From contig JAEWDF010000017.1 in the NCBI GenBank assembly GCA_023390245.1, positions 1-28,941 on the forward strand: DNA of 28,941 nt, in the 5' to 3' direction. The notes beneath the pieces are model-generated. The model did not search any database. It was not told the DNA's origin and worked only from the letters and a program-made list of their open reading frames with translations. This document shows positions 1 through 7,792 of this stretch, piece after piece. A program made the translations under genes and the position numbers. Numbering within the stretch: position 1 is the stretch's first letter; the number at the start of each line of letters is the position of its first letter. Source of the stretch: Pseudomonadota bacterium. GTDB lineage: Bacteria > Pseudomonadota > Alphaproteobacteria > Caulobacterales > Caulobacteraceae.

Positions 1-192
1 CACCTGCACCGTCGCCTCGGCCCCCAGCTGGCGCGCCCAGCCGTGGGCGGCGCGGTCGGCGGCCGAGGCGGCGACGGCGGCCAGACAGGCCAGGAAGCAC
101 AGCACGGCGATGACGGTCATCAGCCACGGCTCGCCGGCCGCGGCGGGCGGCAAGAGTCCGGGACGGCGGGCGGGCAGGAGGCGGGCGATCAT
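1..192 (-). CDS. ftsX: Cell division protein FtsX, N-terminal fragment (cut by window edge)
   Basis: Only the first 64 codons are present; the gene continues beyond position 1. FtsX is the membrane partner of the FtsE ATPase and passes ATP-hydrolysis signals to peptidoglycan hydrolases at the division septum. The visible part has a basic, proline-rich cytoplasmic tail, then a hydrophobic segment at about residues 23-44 fitting the first membrane helix, then the start of the periplasmic domain, ending in ATVQV as is common in FtsX. The ATG at 192-190 overlaps the TGA of ftsE (ATGA), which indicates translational coupling. The assignment rests mainly on position directly after ftsE and on this topology, because most of the protein lies outside the window. 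Confidence 0.8.
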   Translation of the reverse strand, partial: MIARLLPARRPGLLPPAAAGEPWLMTVIAVLCFLACLAAVAASAADRAAHGWARQLGAEATVQV

Positions 193-908
193 GCGGCGGC
201 GCGCCCGGCCTCAGCCAGCCGTCCCTTCTCCAGCCGCAGCACCCGCGCGCCGGAGCGCTCGGCCAGGGCCTGGTCGTGGCTGGCGATCAACACCGTGGCG
301 CCCAGCCGGTTCAGCGACTGGAACAGCCGCAGCAGCTTCTCGGCCATGACGGCGTCGACGCTGCCGGTCGGCTCGTCGGCCAGGATCAGGCCCGGCCGGG
401 TGATGACGGCGCGGGCGATGGCCAGCCGCTGCTTCTCGCCGCCCGACAGAGCCGGCGGGCGGGTCTCCATCCGCGCGCCCAGCCCGACCCACTTCAGCAT
501 CTCCTCCACGTCGGCGGCGTAGTCGGCCTCGCGCCCGCCGGCCAGGCGCAGCGGCAGGGCGGCGTTGTCGAAGGCCGACAGGTGGTCCAGCAGGCGGAAA
601 TCCTGGAACACCACCCCCATGCGCCGCCGGAAGGCCGGCGCGTCGCGCCGGTCGACGCCGGTCACATCGGCGCCGAACAGGCGGATGCGGCCCGTCTGCG
701 GCCGCTCGGTCAGGGTCAGCAGCCGCAGCAGCGTCGACTTGCCCGCCCCCGACGGGCCGGTAAGGAAGTGGAAAGAGCCGCGCGGCAGACTGAGGCTGAC
801 GTCCCGCAGAATCCCGGGCGCGTCCGCATAGCCGAAGCCCACGCCCGACAGGCGGACGGTTTCGGACGCGGGAGCGGTTTCGGCGGCGCTGGCGGGCGAG
901 GACGGCAT
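189..908 (-). CDS. ftsE: Cell division ATP-binding protein FtsE
   Basis: A 239-aa ABC ATPase that pairs with FtsX in septal cell-wall remodelling. Motifs in order: Walker A GPSGAGKST (residues 51-59), Q-loop Q102 in VVFQDFRLLDH, signature LSGGE (154-158), Walker B LILADEPTG (174-182) and the switch histidine in ASHD (H211). The sequence VFQDFRLLDHLSAFDNAALPLRL is split here by motif but is typical of FtsE rather than of LolD-type ATPases. Residues 1-17 form an extra Ala/Ser-rich tail. The ATG at 908 has no clear Shine-Dalgarno sequence, so a short leader or leaderless message is possible. The gene is divergent from the zinc-ribbon protein gene across 71 bp and overlaps ftsX by 4 nt. Confidence 0.93.
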   Translation of the reverse strand: MPSSPASAAETAPASETVRLSGVGFGYADAPGILRDVSLSLPRGSFHFLTGPSGAGKSTLLRLLTLTERPQTGRIRLFGADVTGVDRRDAPAFRRRMGVVFQDFRLLDHLSAFDNAALPLRLAGGREADYAADVEEMLKWVGLGARMETRPPALSGGEKQRLAIARAVITRPGLILADEPTGSVDAVMAEKLLRLFQSLNRLGATVLIASHDQALAERSGARVLRLEKGRLAEAGRAAA

Positions 909-979
909 CGAACGGTTTCTAGGACGGGGCGCGAGGTCGTCCCTTCGGGAGGGGGCGTCAAGCCTCGCAGTCGGACAGC

Positions 980-1888
980 ATGATACTGACCTGCCCCGCC
1001 TGCGCCACCAGCTATTTCATTCCCGACGACGCCGTCGGGCCGAACGGCCGCAAGGTGCGCTGCCAGTCGTGCGGCGAGGTCTGGCGCGCCGCCGGCGACG
1101 AGCCGCTGGAACTGACCGTCGCGCCCGAGCCCAAGGCGGTGATCAAGCCCGACCCGGCGCCCGAGCCGACCCTGGCCGAAACCCCTGCGCCGGAGCTGCC
1201 GCGCGCCTTCCGCGCCCGCGCCGAGCAGCAGCGCCGCCTGCGCCGCGCCGCGACCCACGGGGCCGTCTGGGCCGGGCTGGCGGGGGTCTTCGTCGCCCTG
1301 ATCGTCTCGGCCCTGCTGTTCCGCATCGAGGTGGTCGAGGCCTTTCCCCGCGCCGCCGCCGCCTACGCCATGGTCGGCGCCCCGGTGAACCCGGTCGGCC
1401 TGGACTTCGAGGCCCTGTCGGCCAGGGAGGCGCCGAACCATCCCGGCGCGGTCCTGGTCTCCGGCGCCCTGCGCAACGTCCGCGACGAGGAGATCGTCGC
1501 CCCGCCGGTGCGCGTCGCCCTGCTGGACGGCCACGGCGCCGAACTGGCCTTCCGCGTGGTGGAGATCGACGCCGCCCCCGTCCTGCCAGGCAAGGTGCAG
1601 GGCTTCGCGGTGATGATCCCCGACCCCGGCGGCCATGCGGCCGACATCGGCGTCGACTTCCTGCCGGTCGAACGGCGCGCCCGACCCGTTCCGCCGAAGG
1701 CCGCCGCGCCGCGCCAGACGCCGGCCCAGCCCCTGCGGAGCGCCCCGCCCGTGACGGCGGCGGCGGGAGGTCTGCGCTCGGCCATGGCGCCCGGCCTGCC
1801 CGGCGCCGACGGCGCCCCGGTCGAGGCCCAGCCGATTCCGGTGGTGGACAGCGCCCCCGCCGAGGCGTTATCCGCCGCACATGGCTGA
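980..1888 (+). CDS. Zinc-ribbon (MJ0042-type) and DUF3426 membrane protein
   Basis: A 302-aa protein of the zinc-ribbon/DUF3426 family common in proteobacteria; its function is not established. The N-terminus holds a CxxC...CxxC ribbon (C5, C8, C28, C31) that should bind one zinc. A Pro/Glu-rich linker (about 45-75) and a basic stretch lead to a single membrane helix at about 95-114. The following domain (about 120-235) matches the usual DUF3426 layout, with ALRN and a hydrophobic beta-rich pattern. The last 70 residues are Pro/Ala-rich and look disordered. The expected topology is a cytoplasmic zinc ribbon and a periplasmic DUF3426 domain. The gene is divergent from ftsE, and its 3' end overlaps the next gene by 8 nt, so the two are probably co-transcribed. 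Confidence 0.82.
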   Translation: MILTCPACATSYFIPDDAVGPNGRKVRCQSCGEVWRAAGDEPLELTVAPEPKAVIKPDPAPEPTLAETPAPELPRAFRARAEQQRRLRRAATHGAVWAGLAGVFVALIVSALLFRIEVVEAFPRAAAAYAMVGAPVNPVGLDFEALSAREAPNHPGAVLVSGALRNVRDEEIVAPPVRVALLDGHGAELAFRVVEIDAAPVLPGKVQGFAVMIPDPGGHAADIGVDFLPVERRARPVPPKAAAPRQTPAQPLRSAPPVTAAAGGLRSAMAPGLPGADGAPVEAQPIPVVDSAPAEALSAAHG

Positions 1889-2414
1889 CACCGCCCCGAA
1901 GCCCGCCGTCCTCCTGCCCGAGGCCGAGGTCGCCCGCATCGTCGCCGACCTGGCCGCCCGCGTCGCGCCCGCCATCGACGACGACACGGTCGCCGCCGTT
2001 CTGCTGACCGGCGGCCTGTGGTTCGCCGCCGACCTGACCCGCGCCCTGGCCCGCGTCGGCCGCCACGTCCATTTCGACGCCCTGTGGCTAGCCTCCTATG
2101 GCGACGACCGGACCAGCAAGGGCCGGATCGAGGTCCGCGCGCCGTTCCAGCGCCCGATCGCCGGCCGCAAGGTGCTGATCCTGGACGACGTGTTCGACAC
2201 CGGCCTGTCGCTGGCCGAGGCGGTGCGGATCGCGCGCGAGGCCGGAGCGTCGGAGGTGCTGACCTGCGTCTTCGCCAGGAAGCCCTGGCCGCGGCCCCGC
2301 GCGCCGGAGCCCGACTTCGTCGGCTGGGAGGCGCCGAACCGCTTCCTGGTCGGCTACGGCCTGGACCACGCCGGCGCCCTGCGCGGCCTGCCGGACGTCT
2401 GCGCCCTGGACTGA
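1881..2414 (+). CDS. hpt: Hypoxanthine phosphoribosyltransferase-like enzyme
   Basis: A 177-aa type I phosphoribosyltransferase. The PRPP-binding loop VLILDDVFDTGLS (98-110) is a slight variant of the usual VLIVDDIIDTG. The pattern SYGDDRTSKG (72-81) matches the flexible SYG...TxSxG loop of hypoxanthine/guanine phosphoribosyltransferases, and LLTGGLWFAADL (41-52) corresponds to the early LKGSxxFxADL block of the same enzymes. The expected reaction is purine-base salvage from hypoxanthine or guanine plus PRPP. The Val-Phe in the PRPP loop and the short C-terminus leave room for a different base or a regulatory role. The ATG lies inside the end of the upstream zinc-ribbon gene (8-nt overlap), indicating coupling. 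A palindromic repeat follows. Confidence 0.78.
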   Translation: MADTAPKPAVLLPEAEVARIVADLAARVAPAIDDDTVAAVLLTGGLWFAADLTRALARVGRHVHFDALWLASYGDDRTSKGRIEVRAPFQRPIAGRKVLILDDVFDTGLSLAEAVRIAREAGASEVLTCVFARKPWPRPRAPEPDFVGWEAPNRFLVGYGLDHAGALRGLPDVCALD

Positions 2415-2794
2415 CGTCCCCGAAGTCTCGCGTGACCCGGAAACGGGCGTGAAAGCGATGGCAGGGGCGTCTCGGATTGCGCGATCCCGTCATCCTGGGG
2501 CTCGTCCCGAGGATCCATTCCACGGCCCCGCCAGCGATCGGATGGATTCTCGGAGGGTCGACACGCAGCCGCCCCGAGCGCCGCAGCCATGGGCCCTCGG
2601 GACGAGCCCGAGGGTGACGGCCTTCTTCGCGGCGCCCGCGTAATATTTCGATGTCAAAGACCCGGCCGTCGAGAATCGGCCGTCCCGAGTCTAACCGGAC
2701 AGCGAACCCAGGCGGGTCGATCGCCAGCCCTGTCCTCACAATCGCCGCGCCGATGTCCCCGTTGTCCCGACAGTATCGGTCCCGACTGTCCCGC
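2415..2794. other. Gene-free interval between hpt and lysA
   Basis: This 380-bp stretch lies between convergent genes. I found no credible gene in either direction. Its main content is the large inverted repeat at 2487-2620. The rest (2621-2794) is of lower G+C than the coding regions and has no feature that I can name. Confidence 0.7.
2487..2620. repeat. REP-like palindromic element with 32-nt inverted arms
   Basis: The left arm (2487-2518) and right arm (2589-2620) are reverse complements over 32 nt with about four mismatches. The shared core reads GGGCTCGTCCCGAGG. The 70-nt centre has shorter self-complementary patches. This CGTCATCCT...CTCGTCCCGAGGATCC pattern resembles a palindromic intergenic repeat that I recall from several alphaproteobacterial genomes. 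It sits between convergent genes and could act as a bidirectional transcription terminator. That function is inferred. Confidence 0.8.
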
Positions 2795-4069
2795 TCAGAG
2801 CCAGTCGGCGAAGGGCTCGCGGTCCAGCATCTCCTCATAGGTCGGGCGCGGCCGGATCAGGGCCCAGCGGTCGCCGTCGACCAGGATTTCGGGGACCAGG
2901 GGCCGGCTGTTGTATTCGCTGGCCATGACCGCGCCATAGGCGCCGGCGCCGGTGAAGGCGACCAGATCCTCGGCCTCCAGCGGCGGCAGGGCGCGGTCGC
3001 GCGCGAAGGTGTCGCCGGTCTCGCACACCGGGCCGACCACGTCGCAGGGCCGGGCGTCGCCGCCGACCGGGCGCACGGGGACGATGTCGTGGAAGGCGTC
3101 GTACAGCGCCGGGCGCATCAGGTCGTTCATCGCCGCGTCCAGCACCAGGAAGCGCCGCCCGTCCGAGCGTTCGTTGACCTGCACCACCTGGCTGAGCAGC
3201 ACGCCGGCGTTGGCGGCCAGGAGGCGGCCGGGCTCGAAGGCGGCCTCCACGTCCAGGCCCGCCAGCACGCGCGCCGCCATGGCGACATAGTCGGCCGGCG
3301 ACGGGGGCTCCGCGCCGCCGGAATAGGGCACGCCCAGGCCGCCGCCCAGGTCCAGCCGCGTCACCGCATGGCCCTGGCCGCGCAGGGTCCGGGTCATGTC
3401 GGCCAGGACCTGGAAGGCCGATTCCAGCGGGGCCAGGTCGGTGATCTGGCTGCCGATATGGCAGGCCAGGCCGACGGGGGTGACGTGGCCCGACGCCGAG
3501 GCGCGGGCGTAGAGGTCCAGCGCCTCCTCCACCGGCACGCCGAACTTGTCGCCCCTGCCGCCGGTGGTGATCTTGGCGTGACCGCCGGCGCCGACGTTGG
3601 GATTGACGCGGATGGCGATGGCCGGGCTGGCGTCCAGCGCCGCCGCCACCATCGTCAGCCGGTCCAGCTCCGCGCCCGACTCGACGTTGATCTGGCGCAC
3701 CCCGACCTGGATGGCGAAGGCCAGTTCGCCGTCGGTCTTGCCCACGCCCGAGAAGATGATCCTCTCCGGCGGCACGCCTGCGGCCAGGGCGCGGCGGATT
3801 TCGCCCTCCGACACCGTGTCGGCGCCCGAGCCCATCCGCGCCAGGGTCGCCAGCACCGACAGGTTGGAATTGGCCTTGACCGCAAAGGCGATCAGGGCGT
3901 CGCCCAGCGCCTCGCGATGCGCATCGGCGGCGGCGCGCAGCAGGCCATAGTGCCGCTTGAGCGTCGCGGTCGAATAGACATAGACCGGCGTGCCGACGGC
4001 GTCGGCCAGCGTCTCCAGCGAGACGCCCTCGGCGTGCAGCACGCCGTCCTTCAGGTCGAAGTGGTGCAA
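2795..4069 (-). CDS. lysA: Diaminopimelate decarboxylase
   Basis: A 424-aa PLP enzyme that decarboxylates meso-diaminopimelate to L-lysine, the last step of lysine synthesis. Seen motifs: the PLP lysine in AFAVKANSN (K65), HIGSQ (204-208), the glycine loop LGGGLGVPY (241-249), EPGR (279-282) and the substrate-contacting VCETGD with C349. This is the full set for group III fold decarboxylases of the LysA type. The start is a TTG at 4069. No ATG is near, and the following HHFDLKDGVLHAEGV lines up with the usual N-terminus of alphaproteobacterial LysA, which supports it. The ribosome-binding site is poor, so translation may depend on coupling to the lipoprotein gene ending 3 nt upstream. It is last in argH-lipoprotein-lysA. 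Confidence 0.95.
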   Translation of the reverse strand: MHHFDLKDGVLHAEGVSLETLADAVGTPVYVYSTATLKRHYGLLRAAADAHREALGDALIAFAVKANSNLSVLATLARMGSGADTVSEGEIRRALAAGVPPERIIFSGVGKTDGELAFAIQVGVRQINVESGAELDRLTMVAAALDASPAIAIRVNPNVGAGGHAKITTGGRGDKFGVPVEEALDLYARASASGHVTPVGLACHIGSQITDLAPLESAFQVLADMTRTLRGQGHAVTRLDLGGGLGVPYSGGAEPPSPADYVAMAARVLAGLDVEAAFEPGRLLAANAGVLLSQVVQVNERSDGRRFLVLDAAMNDLMRPALYDAFHDIVPVRPVGGDARPCDVVGPVCETGDTFARDRALPPLEAEDLVAFTGAGAYGAVMASEYNSRPLVPEILVDGDRWALIRPRPTYEEMLDREPFADWL

Positions 4070-4072
4070 GGC

Positions 4073-4297
4073 CTAGCGCGGATCGTTCTGGGCCGCCGGG
4101 GTTCCCAGCGGATTGTTGGGGCCGCCGTCGATCGGCACGCTGCTGGACGGCCGGTTGACCATCGCCGGATCGGGCAGGCTGGGGCTGCTGCGGTCGCGCG
4201 TGGCGCGCTCCGGCGCCGGCGATTCCAGGTCGGCCATGCGGCCGCATCCGGCGGTCAGGAGGGCGAGCGCGCCCATGAGGATCAGGGTCTTCTTCAC
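4073..4297 (-). CDS. Small lipoprotein encoded between argH and lysA (LptM/YifL-like position)
   Basis: A 74-aa protein with a basic start (MKK), a short hydrophobic stretch and a lipobox LTAGC with the acylated cysteine at residue 18. The mature part is hydrophilic and rich in Pro, Ser and Asn, with no recognisable domain. Small lipoproteins commonly sit beside lysA or dapF in proteobacteria; the enterobacterial one (YifL/LptM) assists LPS-translocon assembly. This protein lacks the characteristic LKGPLYxP sequence after the cysteine, so I do not claim that function. It starts at GTG (4297-4295), which overlaps the argH TGA (GTGA). It ends 3 nt before lysA, so the three genes form one transcription unit. 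Confidence 0.75.
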   Translation of the reverse strand: MKKTLILMGALALLTAGCGRMADLESPAPERATRDRSSPSLPDPAMVNRPSSSVPIDGGPNNPLGTPAAQNDPR

Positions 4298-5721
4298 AGG
4301 CGGCTTCTCCAGTCGGCGATGCGCGCGCGGACCTGTTCCGGCGCGGTTCCCCCAAAGCTCTGGCGGCTGGCGCAGGAAGCCTCGGGCGACAGCACCTTGT
4401 AAACCGCCTCGGTGATCCCGGCGTCCAGTTTCCGCAGTTCGTCCAGCGGCAGTTGCACCAGGTCCACGCCCAGCTGCTCGGCCCGCTTGACCGCCGCGCC
4501 GGTGACGTGGTGCGCCTTGCGGAACGGCAGGTTCAGCTCGCGCACCAGCCAGTCGGCCAGGTCGGTGGCGGTGGAGAAGCCCCAGCCCGCCGCCTCGGCC
4601 ATCCGCGCGGTGTCAGGCTTCAGCGCGGCGACCATGGCCGTCATGGCGGTGATCGCCAGGTCCAGGGCGTCGAACGCCTCGAACACCGGCGGCTTGTCCT
4701 CCTGCATGTCCTTGGAATAGGCCAGCGGCAGCCCCTTCATCACCGTGGACAGGGCGACGAAGGCCCCCAGGATGCGCCCGGTCTTGGCCCGCACCAGCTC
4801 CGCCGCGTCCGGATTGCGCTTCTGCGGCATGATGGAGGAGCCGGTGGTCAGGTCGTCGGGCAGGGTCGCGAAGCCGAACATCGGCGTCATCCACACCACG
4901 ATCTCCTCGGCGAAGCGCGACAGGTGGCCGGCGCAGATGGAGGCGGCGGCCAGGCTCTCCAGCGCGAAGTCGCGATCCGACACCGCGTCCAGCGAATTGC
5001 CCATCGGCCGGTCGAAGCCGAGTTCGCCCGCCGTCATGTGGCGGTCGATCGGAAAGGGCGAGCCGGCCAGGGCGGCGGCGCCCAGCGGGCTCTCGTTCAT
5101 GCGGGTCCGCGCATCGGCGAAGCGGCCGGCGTCGCGGCCGAACATCTCGACATAGGCCATCAGGTGATGACCCAGGGTCACCGGCTGGGCGGTCTGCAGA
5201 TGGGTGAAGCCGGGCATCAGGTCGCCGGCGTGCTGTTCGGCGCGGTCCAGCAGGGCCGATTGCAACGCCTTCAGCTGGGCCACCGTGCGGTCGCAGGCGT
5301 CGCGGACCCACAGGCGGAAGTCGACGGCCACCTGGTCGTTGCGGCTGCGCGCGGTGTGCAGGCGGCCCGACGGTTCGCCGATCAGCTCGTTCAGGCGCGC
5401 CTCCACATTCATGTGGATGTCCTCGAACCGGTCGCGGAAGGGGAAGGTCCCGCCCGTGATCTCGGCCTCGACCGCGTCCAGCCCCTTCAGGATCGCCTCG
5501 GCGTCCGGAGCGGCGATGATCCCCTGCCTGGCCAGCATGCGGCAATGCGCGCGCGACCCGGCCAGGTCCTGCGCCCACAGCCGCTGGTCCACGCCGATGG
5601 AGACGTTGATCGCCTGCATGATCTCGGCCGGTTTGGACGAGAAACGGCCGCCCCACATGTCTTGACCCACGGGCTTGGCCGGGGCCTTAGTCGCGGAGGT
5701 CTGGGAGGCGTCGTCGGTCAT
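4294..5721 (-). CDS. argH: Argininosuccinate lyase
   Basis: A 475-aa member of the fumarase/aspartase superfamily. It splits argininosuccinate into arginine and fumarate, the last step of arginine synthesis. The superfamily signature GSSIMPQKRNPD is at 294-305, carrying the catalytic serine. The catalytic histidine region FTHLQTAQP is at 172-180, and HTARSRNDQ (122-130) is the conserved substrate-binding block. There is an extra 18-residue polar N-terminal tail before QDMWGGRF, where most family members begin. The ATG at 5721-5719 shares bases with the ATG of the divergent thioredoxin gene at 5720. It overlaps the downstream lipoprotein gene by 4 nt. Confidence 0.96.
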   Translation of the reverse strand: MTDDASQTSATKAPAKPVGQDMWGGRFSSKPAEIMQAINVSIGVDQRLWAQDLAGSRAHCRMLARQGIIAAPDAEAILKGLDAVEAEITGGTFPFRDRFEDIHMNVEARLNELIGEPSGRLHTARSRNDQVAVDFRLWVRDACDRTVAQLKALQSALLDRAEQHAGDLMPGFTHLQTAQPVTLGHHLMAYVEMFGRDAGRFADARTRMNESPLGAAALAGSPFPIDRHMTAGELGFDRPMGNSLDAVSDRDFALESLAAASICAGHLSRFAEEIVVWMTPMFGFATLPDDLTTGSSIMPQKRNPDAAELVRAKTGRILGAFVALSTVMKGLPLAYSKDMQEDKPPVFEAFDALDLAITAMTAMVAALKPDTARMAEAAGWGFSTATDLADWLVRELNLPFRKAHHVTGAAVKRAEQLGVDLVQLPLDELRKLDAGITEAVYKVLSPEASCASRQSFGGTAPEQVRARIADWRSRL

Positions 5722-6379
5722 GAAGGGTTCCAGGAAGGCGATCTGGGCGGTCGTCGGGGCGGTGGTGGCGATCAGCGTCGTCGCCGGCGTCGGCGGCGTC
5801 GCGATGTCGCTATACGCCAGTCACCGCCGCGACACGCAACCCTCCGAAGCCCCCGCCGCGGCGAAAAGCGACCTGGCCCGGTTCGCGACCGGCCCGCTGG
5901 AGCGGCTGGAGACCCCGGCCGAACTCCAGCCGGCGCCAAATTACGTCTTCCGCGACCGCAACGGCACCGCCGTCCGCTTCTCCGCCTTCCAGGGCAAGGT
6001 GGTGGTGGTCAATCTGTGGGCCATGTGGTGCGCGCCGTGCCGGACGGAGATGCCGACGCTGGCGCGCCTGGCCCAGGCCTATCGGGCCAACGAGGACCTG
6101 ATCGTCCTGCCGATCAACGTCGACGCCACCCAGGACGCCCTGGCCGACGCCAAGAGCTTCATCGACGTGCACGAGCCGTTGCCGCTCTACAGCGACATCA
6201 AGTTCCAGCTGCCGTTCGAATTCCCGGGCAAGGGCGCCATGCCGCGCACCCTCTTCCTGGACCGCCAGGGCCGCATCCGCGCCATCTTCGCCGGGGAGGC
6301 CGACTGGAACAGCCCCGAAGCCCACGCCCTGATCGACGCCTTGCTGGCCGAAGGCGCGCCGGCGCCCTCCGGCCCTTGA
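5720..6379 (+). CDS. Membrane-anchored TlpA-family thioredoxin
   Basis: A 219-aa protein with an N-terminal membrane anchor (about residues 8-30) and a periplasmic thioredoxin fold. The redox motif is WCAPC with C104 and C107, in the typical TlpA context VVVNLWAMWCAPCRTEMPTL. The cis-proline region follows at MPRTLFLD. The expected role is reduction of periplasmic disulfides, for example in cytochrome c or cytochrome oxidase maturation. The partner is not visible here. I chose the ATG at 5720, preceded by GGGAGG, because it gives a clean anchor; an upstream TTG at 5675 would lie wholly inside argH. The start codon overlaps the argH start codon on the other strand. Confidence 0.85.
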   Translation: MKGSRKAIWAVVGAVVAISVVAGVGGVAMSLYASHRRDTQPSEAPAAAKSDLARFATGPLERLETPAELQPAPNYVFRDRNGTAVRFSAFQGKVVVVNLWAMWCAPCRTEMPTLARLAQAYRANEDLIVLPINVDATQDALADAKSFIDVHEPLPLYSDIKFQLPFEFPGKGAMPRTLFLDRQGRIRAIFAGEADWNSPEAHALIDALLAEGAPAPSGP

Positions 6380-6472
6380 CGCCGTCCGGATCGTGAGCGC
6401 GGCCCTCTCCGAGGTTCCGGAGTCTTCGCTGCGCTCAGTCCATATTCGTTTTGCACAGTTTCGCGTTCTATG

Positions 6473-6483
6473 CTGCTCTGCAG
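6473..6483. promoter_or_regulatory. Candidate PhaR-type operator upstream of phaZ
   Basis: The bases CTGC-TCT-GCAG form a perfect CTGC(N3)GCAG palindrome 28 nt before the preferred phaZ start. This matches the CTGC(N3-4)GCAG sequence reported for the PHB-responsive repressor PhaR of Rhodobacter sphaeroides. An 8-base pattern can occur by chance in a 29-kb window, so placement before a PHB gene is the main support. Confidence 0.4.
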
Positions 6484-6511
6484 CAAGACGGCGCAGGCCG
6501 CACGGATCGAC

Positions 6512-7792
6512 ATGCTCTACGCGTTTCACGAACTCGCCTACCAGTCCGCCCTGCCCTGGCGCGTCGGCGCCCAGATGGCCCGCCGCTTCTGGACATCGCC
6601 GCTGAACCCGGCCGCCGATACGGCCTTGGGCCGCACCGCCTACGCCTCCGCCGAACTGTTCGAAAGCGTGACGCGCCGCTACGGCAAGCCGGACTGGCGG
6701 CTGGAAACCATCGACATCGACGGCAAGCCGGTGCGCACCGTCGAACAGGTGATCTGGCGCAGCCCCTGGTGCCGCCTGGTCCGCTTCGCACGCAATATCG
6801 GCGACCTGAAGCGCGCCGGAAAGCCGGCGTCGGGCCCGGCCGTGCTGATCGTGGCGCCGCTGTCGGGCCACTACGCCACCCTGCTGCGCGGCACGGTCGA
6901 GGCCTTCCTCCAGGACCACGACGTCTATGTCACCGACTGGATCAACGCCCGCCAGGTCCCCGTGCTGGAGGGACGGTTCGACTTCTTCGACTACATCGAC
7001 CACGTCCGCATGATGCTGGCCGAGGTCGGCGGGCGCCCCCATGTCGTCGGCGTCTGCCAGCCGGGCCCGCCGGTCCTGGCCGCCGCCGCCGTGATGGCCG
7101 AGGACGGCGACGAGAACCGTCCCGCCTCCATGACCTTCATGGGCTCGCCCATCGATGCGCGCCTGTCGCCGACCGTCACCAACCAGCTGGCGGAGGAAAA
7201 GCCCTTCGCCTGGTTCAGGTCGAACATGATCCACACTGCGCCCTGGCCCTATCCGGGCTTCGGCCGGCGCGTCTATCCGGGCTTCGTCCAGCTCTACAGC
7301 TTCATGTCGATGAACGAGGCCCGCCACCGCGACGCCCACTGGGACTATTTCAACAGCCTGATCGCCGGCGACGGCGACGGGGTGGAGAAGCACGAGGAGT
7401 TCTACGACGAATATCTGTCGGTGCTGGACCTGACCGAGGAATTCTATCTCCAGACCATCGACATCGTCTTCCAGCAGCATCTGCTGCCGCGCGGCCTGCT
7501 GGAACACCGCGGCCGCAAGGTCGATCCGGCCGCCATCGCCGACATCGGCCTGATGACGGTGGAGGGCGAAAAGGACGACATCTCCGGCGTCGGCCAGACC
7601 CAGGCCGCGCACGGCCTGTGCCCCAACATCCCCGACGACCGCCGCGTCCTGTACGTCCAGCCCGGGGTCGGCCACTACGGCGTCTTCAACGGCCGGCGCT
7701 TCCGTGACGAGATCTATCCGCGCGTGCGCGACTTCATCGCCAGCAACGAGGCCCTCAGTGGCGTTCCGCAACGGCCAGCGTCTGCCGCTTGA
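6512..7792 (+). CDS. phaZ: Intracellular polyhydroxybutyrate (PHB) depolymerase
   Basis: A 426-aa alpha/beta-hydrolase-like enzyme that degrades intracellular PHB granules. The nucleophile elbow uses cysteine: GVCQPGPP with C182. The acid is in EGEKDD (D355/D356) and the histidine in PGVGHYGVF (H388). With the start at 6512 the Asp and His fall at 355 and 388 and the Cys at 182. This is nearly the C183-D355-H388 numbering known for Ralstonia eutropha PhaZ1, and is the main reason for preferring this ATG over the one at 6470. MLYAFHELAY is also a typical PhaZ N-terminus. There is no signal peptide, as expected for a cytosolic enzyme. The 3' end overlaps the next gene by 35 nt. Confidence 0.92.
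   Translation: MLYAFHELAYQSALPWRVGAQMARRFWTSPLNPAADTALGRTAYASAELFESVTRRYGKPDWRLETIDIDGKPVRTVEQVIWRSPWCRLVRFARNIGDLKRAGKPASGPAVLIVAPLSGHYATLLRGTVEAFLQDHDVYVTDWINARQVPVLEGRFDFFDYIDHVRMMLAEVGGRPHVVGVCQPGPPVLAAAAVMAEDGDENRPASMTFMGSPIDARLSPTVTNQLAEEKPFAWFRSNMIHTAPWPYPGFGRRVYPGFVQLYSFMSMNEARHRDAHWDYFNSLIAGDGDGVEKHEEFYDEYLSVLDLTEEFYLQTIDIVFQQHLLPRGLLEHRGRKVDPAAIADIGLMTVEGEKDDISGVGQTQAAHGLCPNIPDDRRVLYVQPGVGHYGVFNGRRFRDEIYPRVRDFIASNEALSGVPQRPASAA

Noticed and set aside
2651..4402. Long plus-strand open frame opposite lysA and the lipoprotein gene.
   Set aside because: It is low-complexity, rich in Gly/His/Arg/Gln, and mirrors real genes with strong motifs on the minus strand. Long antisense frames are expected at this G+C.
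4453..6396. 647-codon plus-strand frame across argH and the thioredoxin gene.
   Set aside because: It covers two well-supported genes in other frames and has no recognisable domain.
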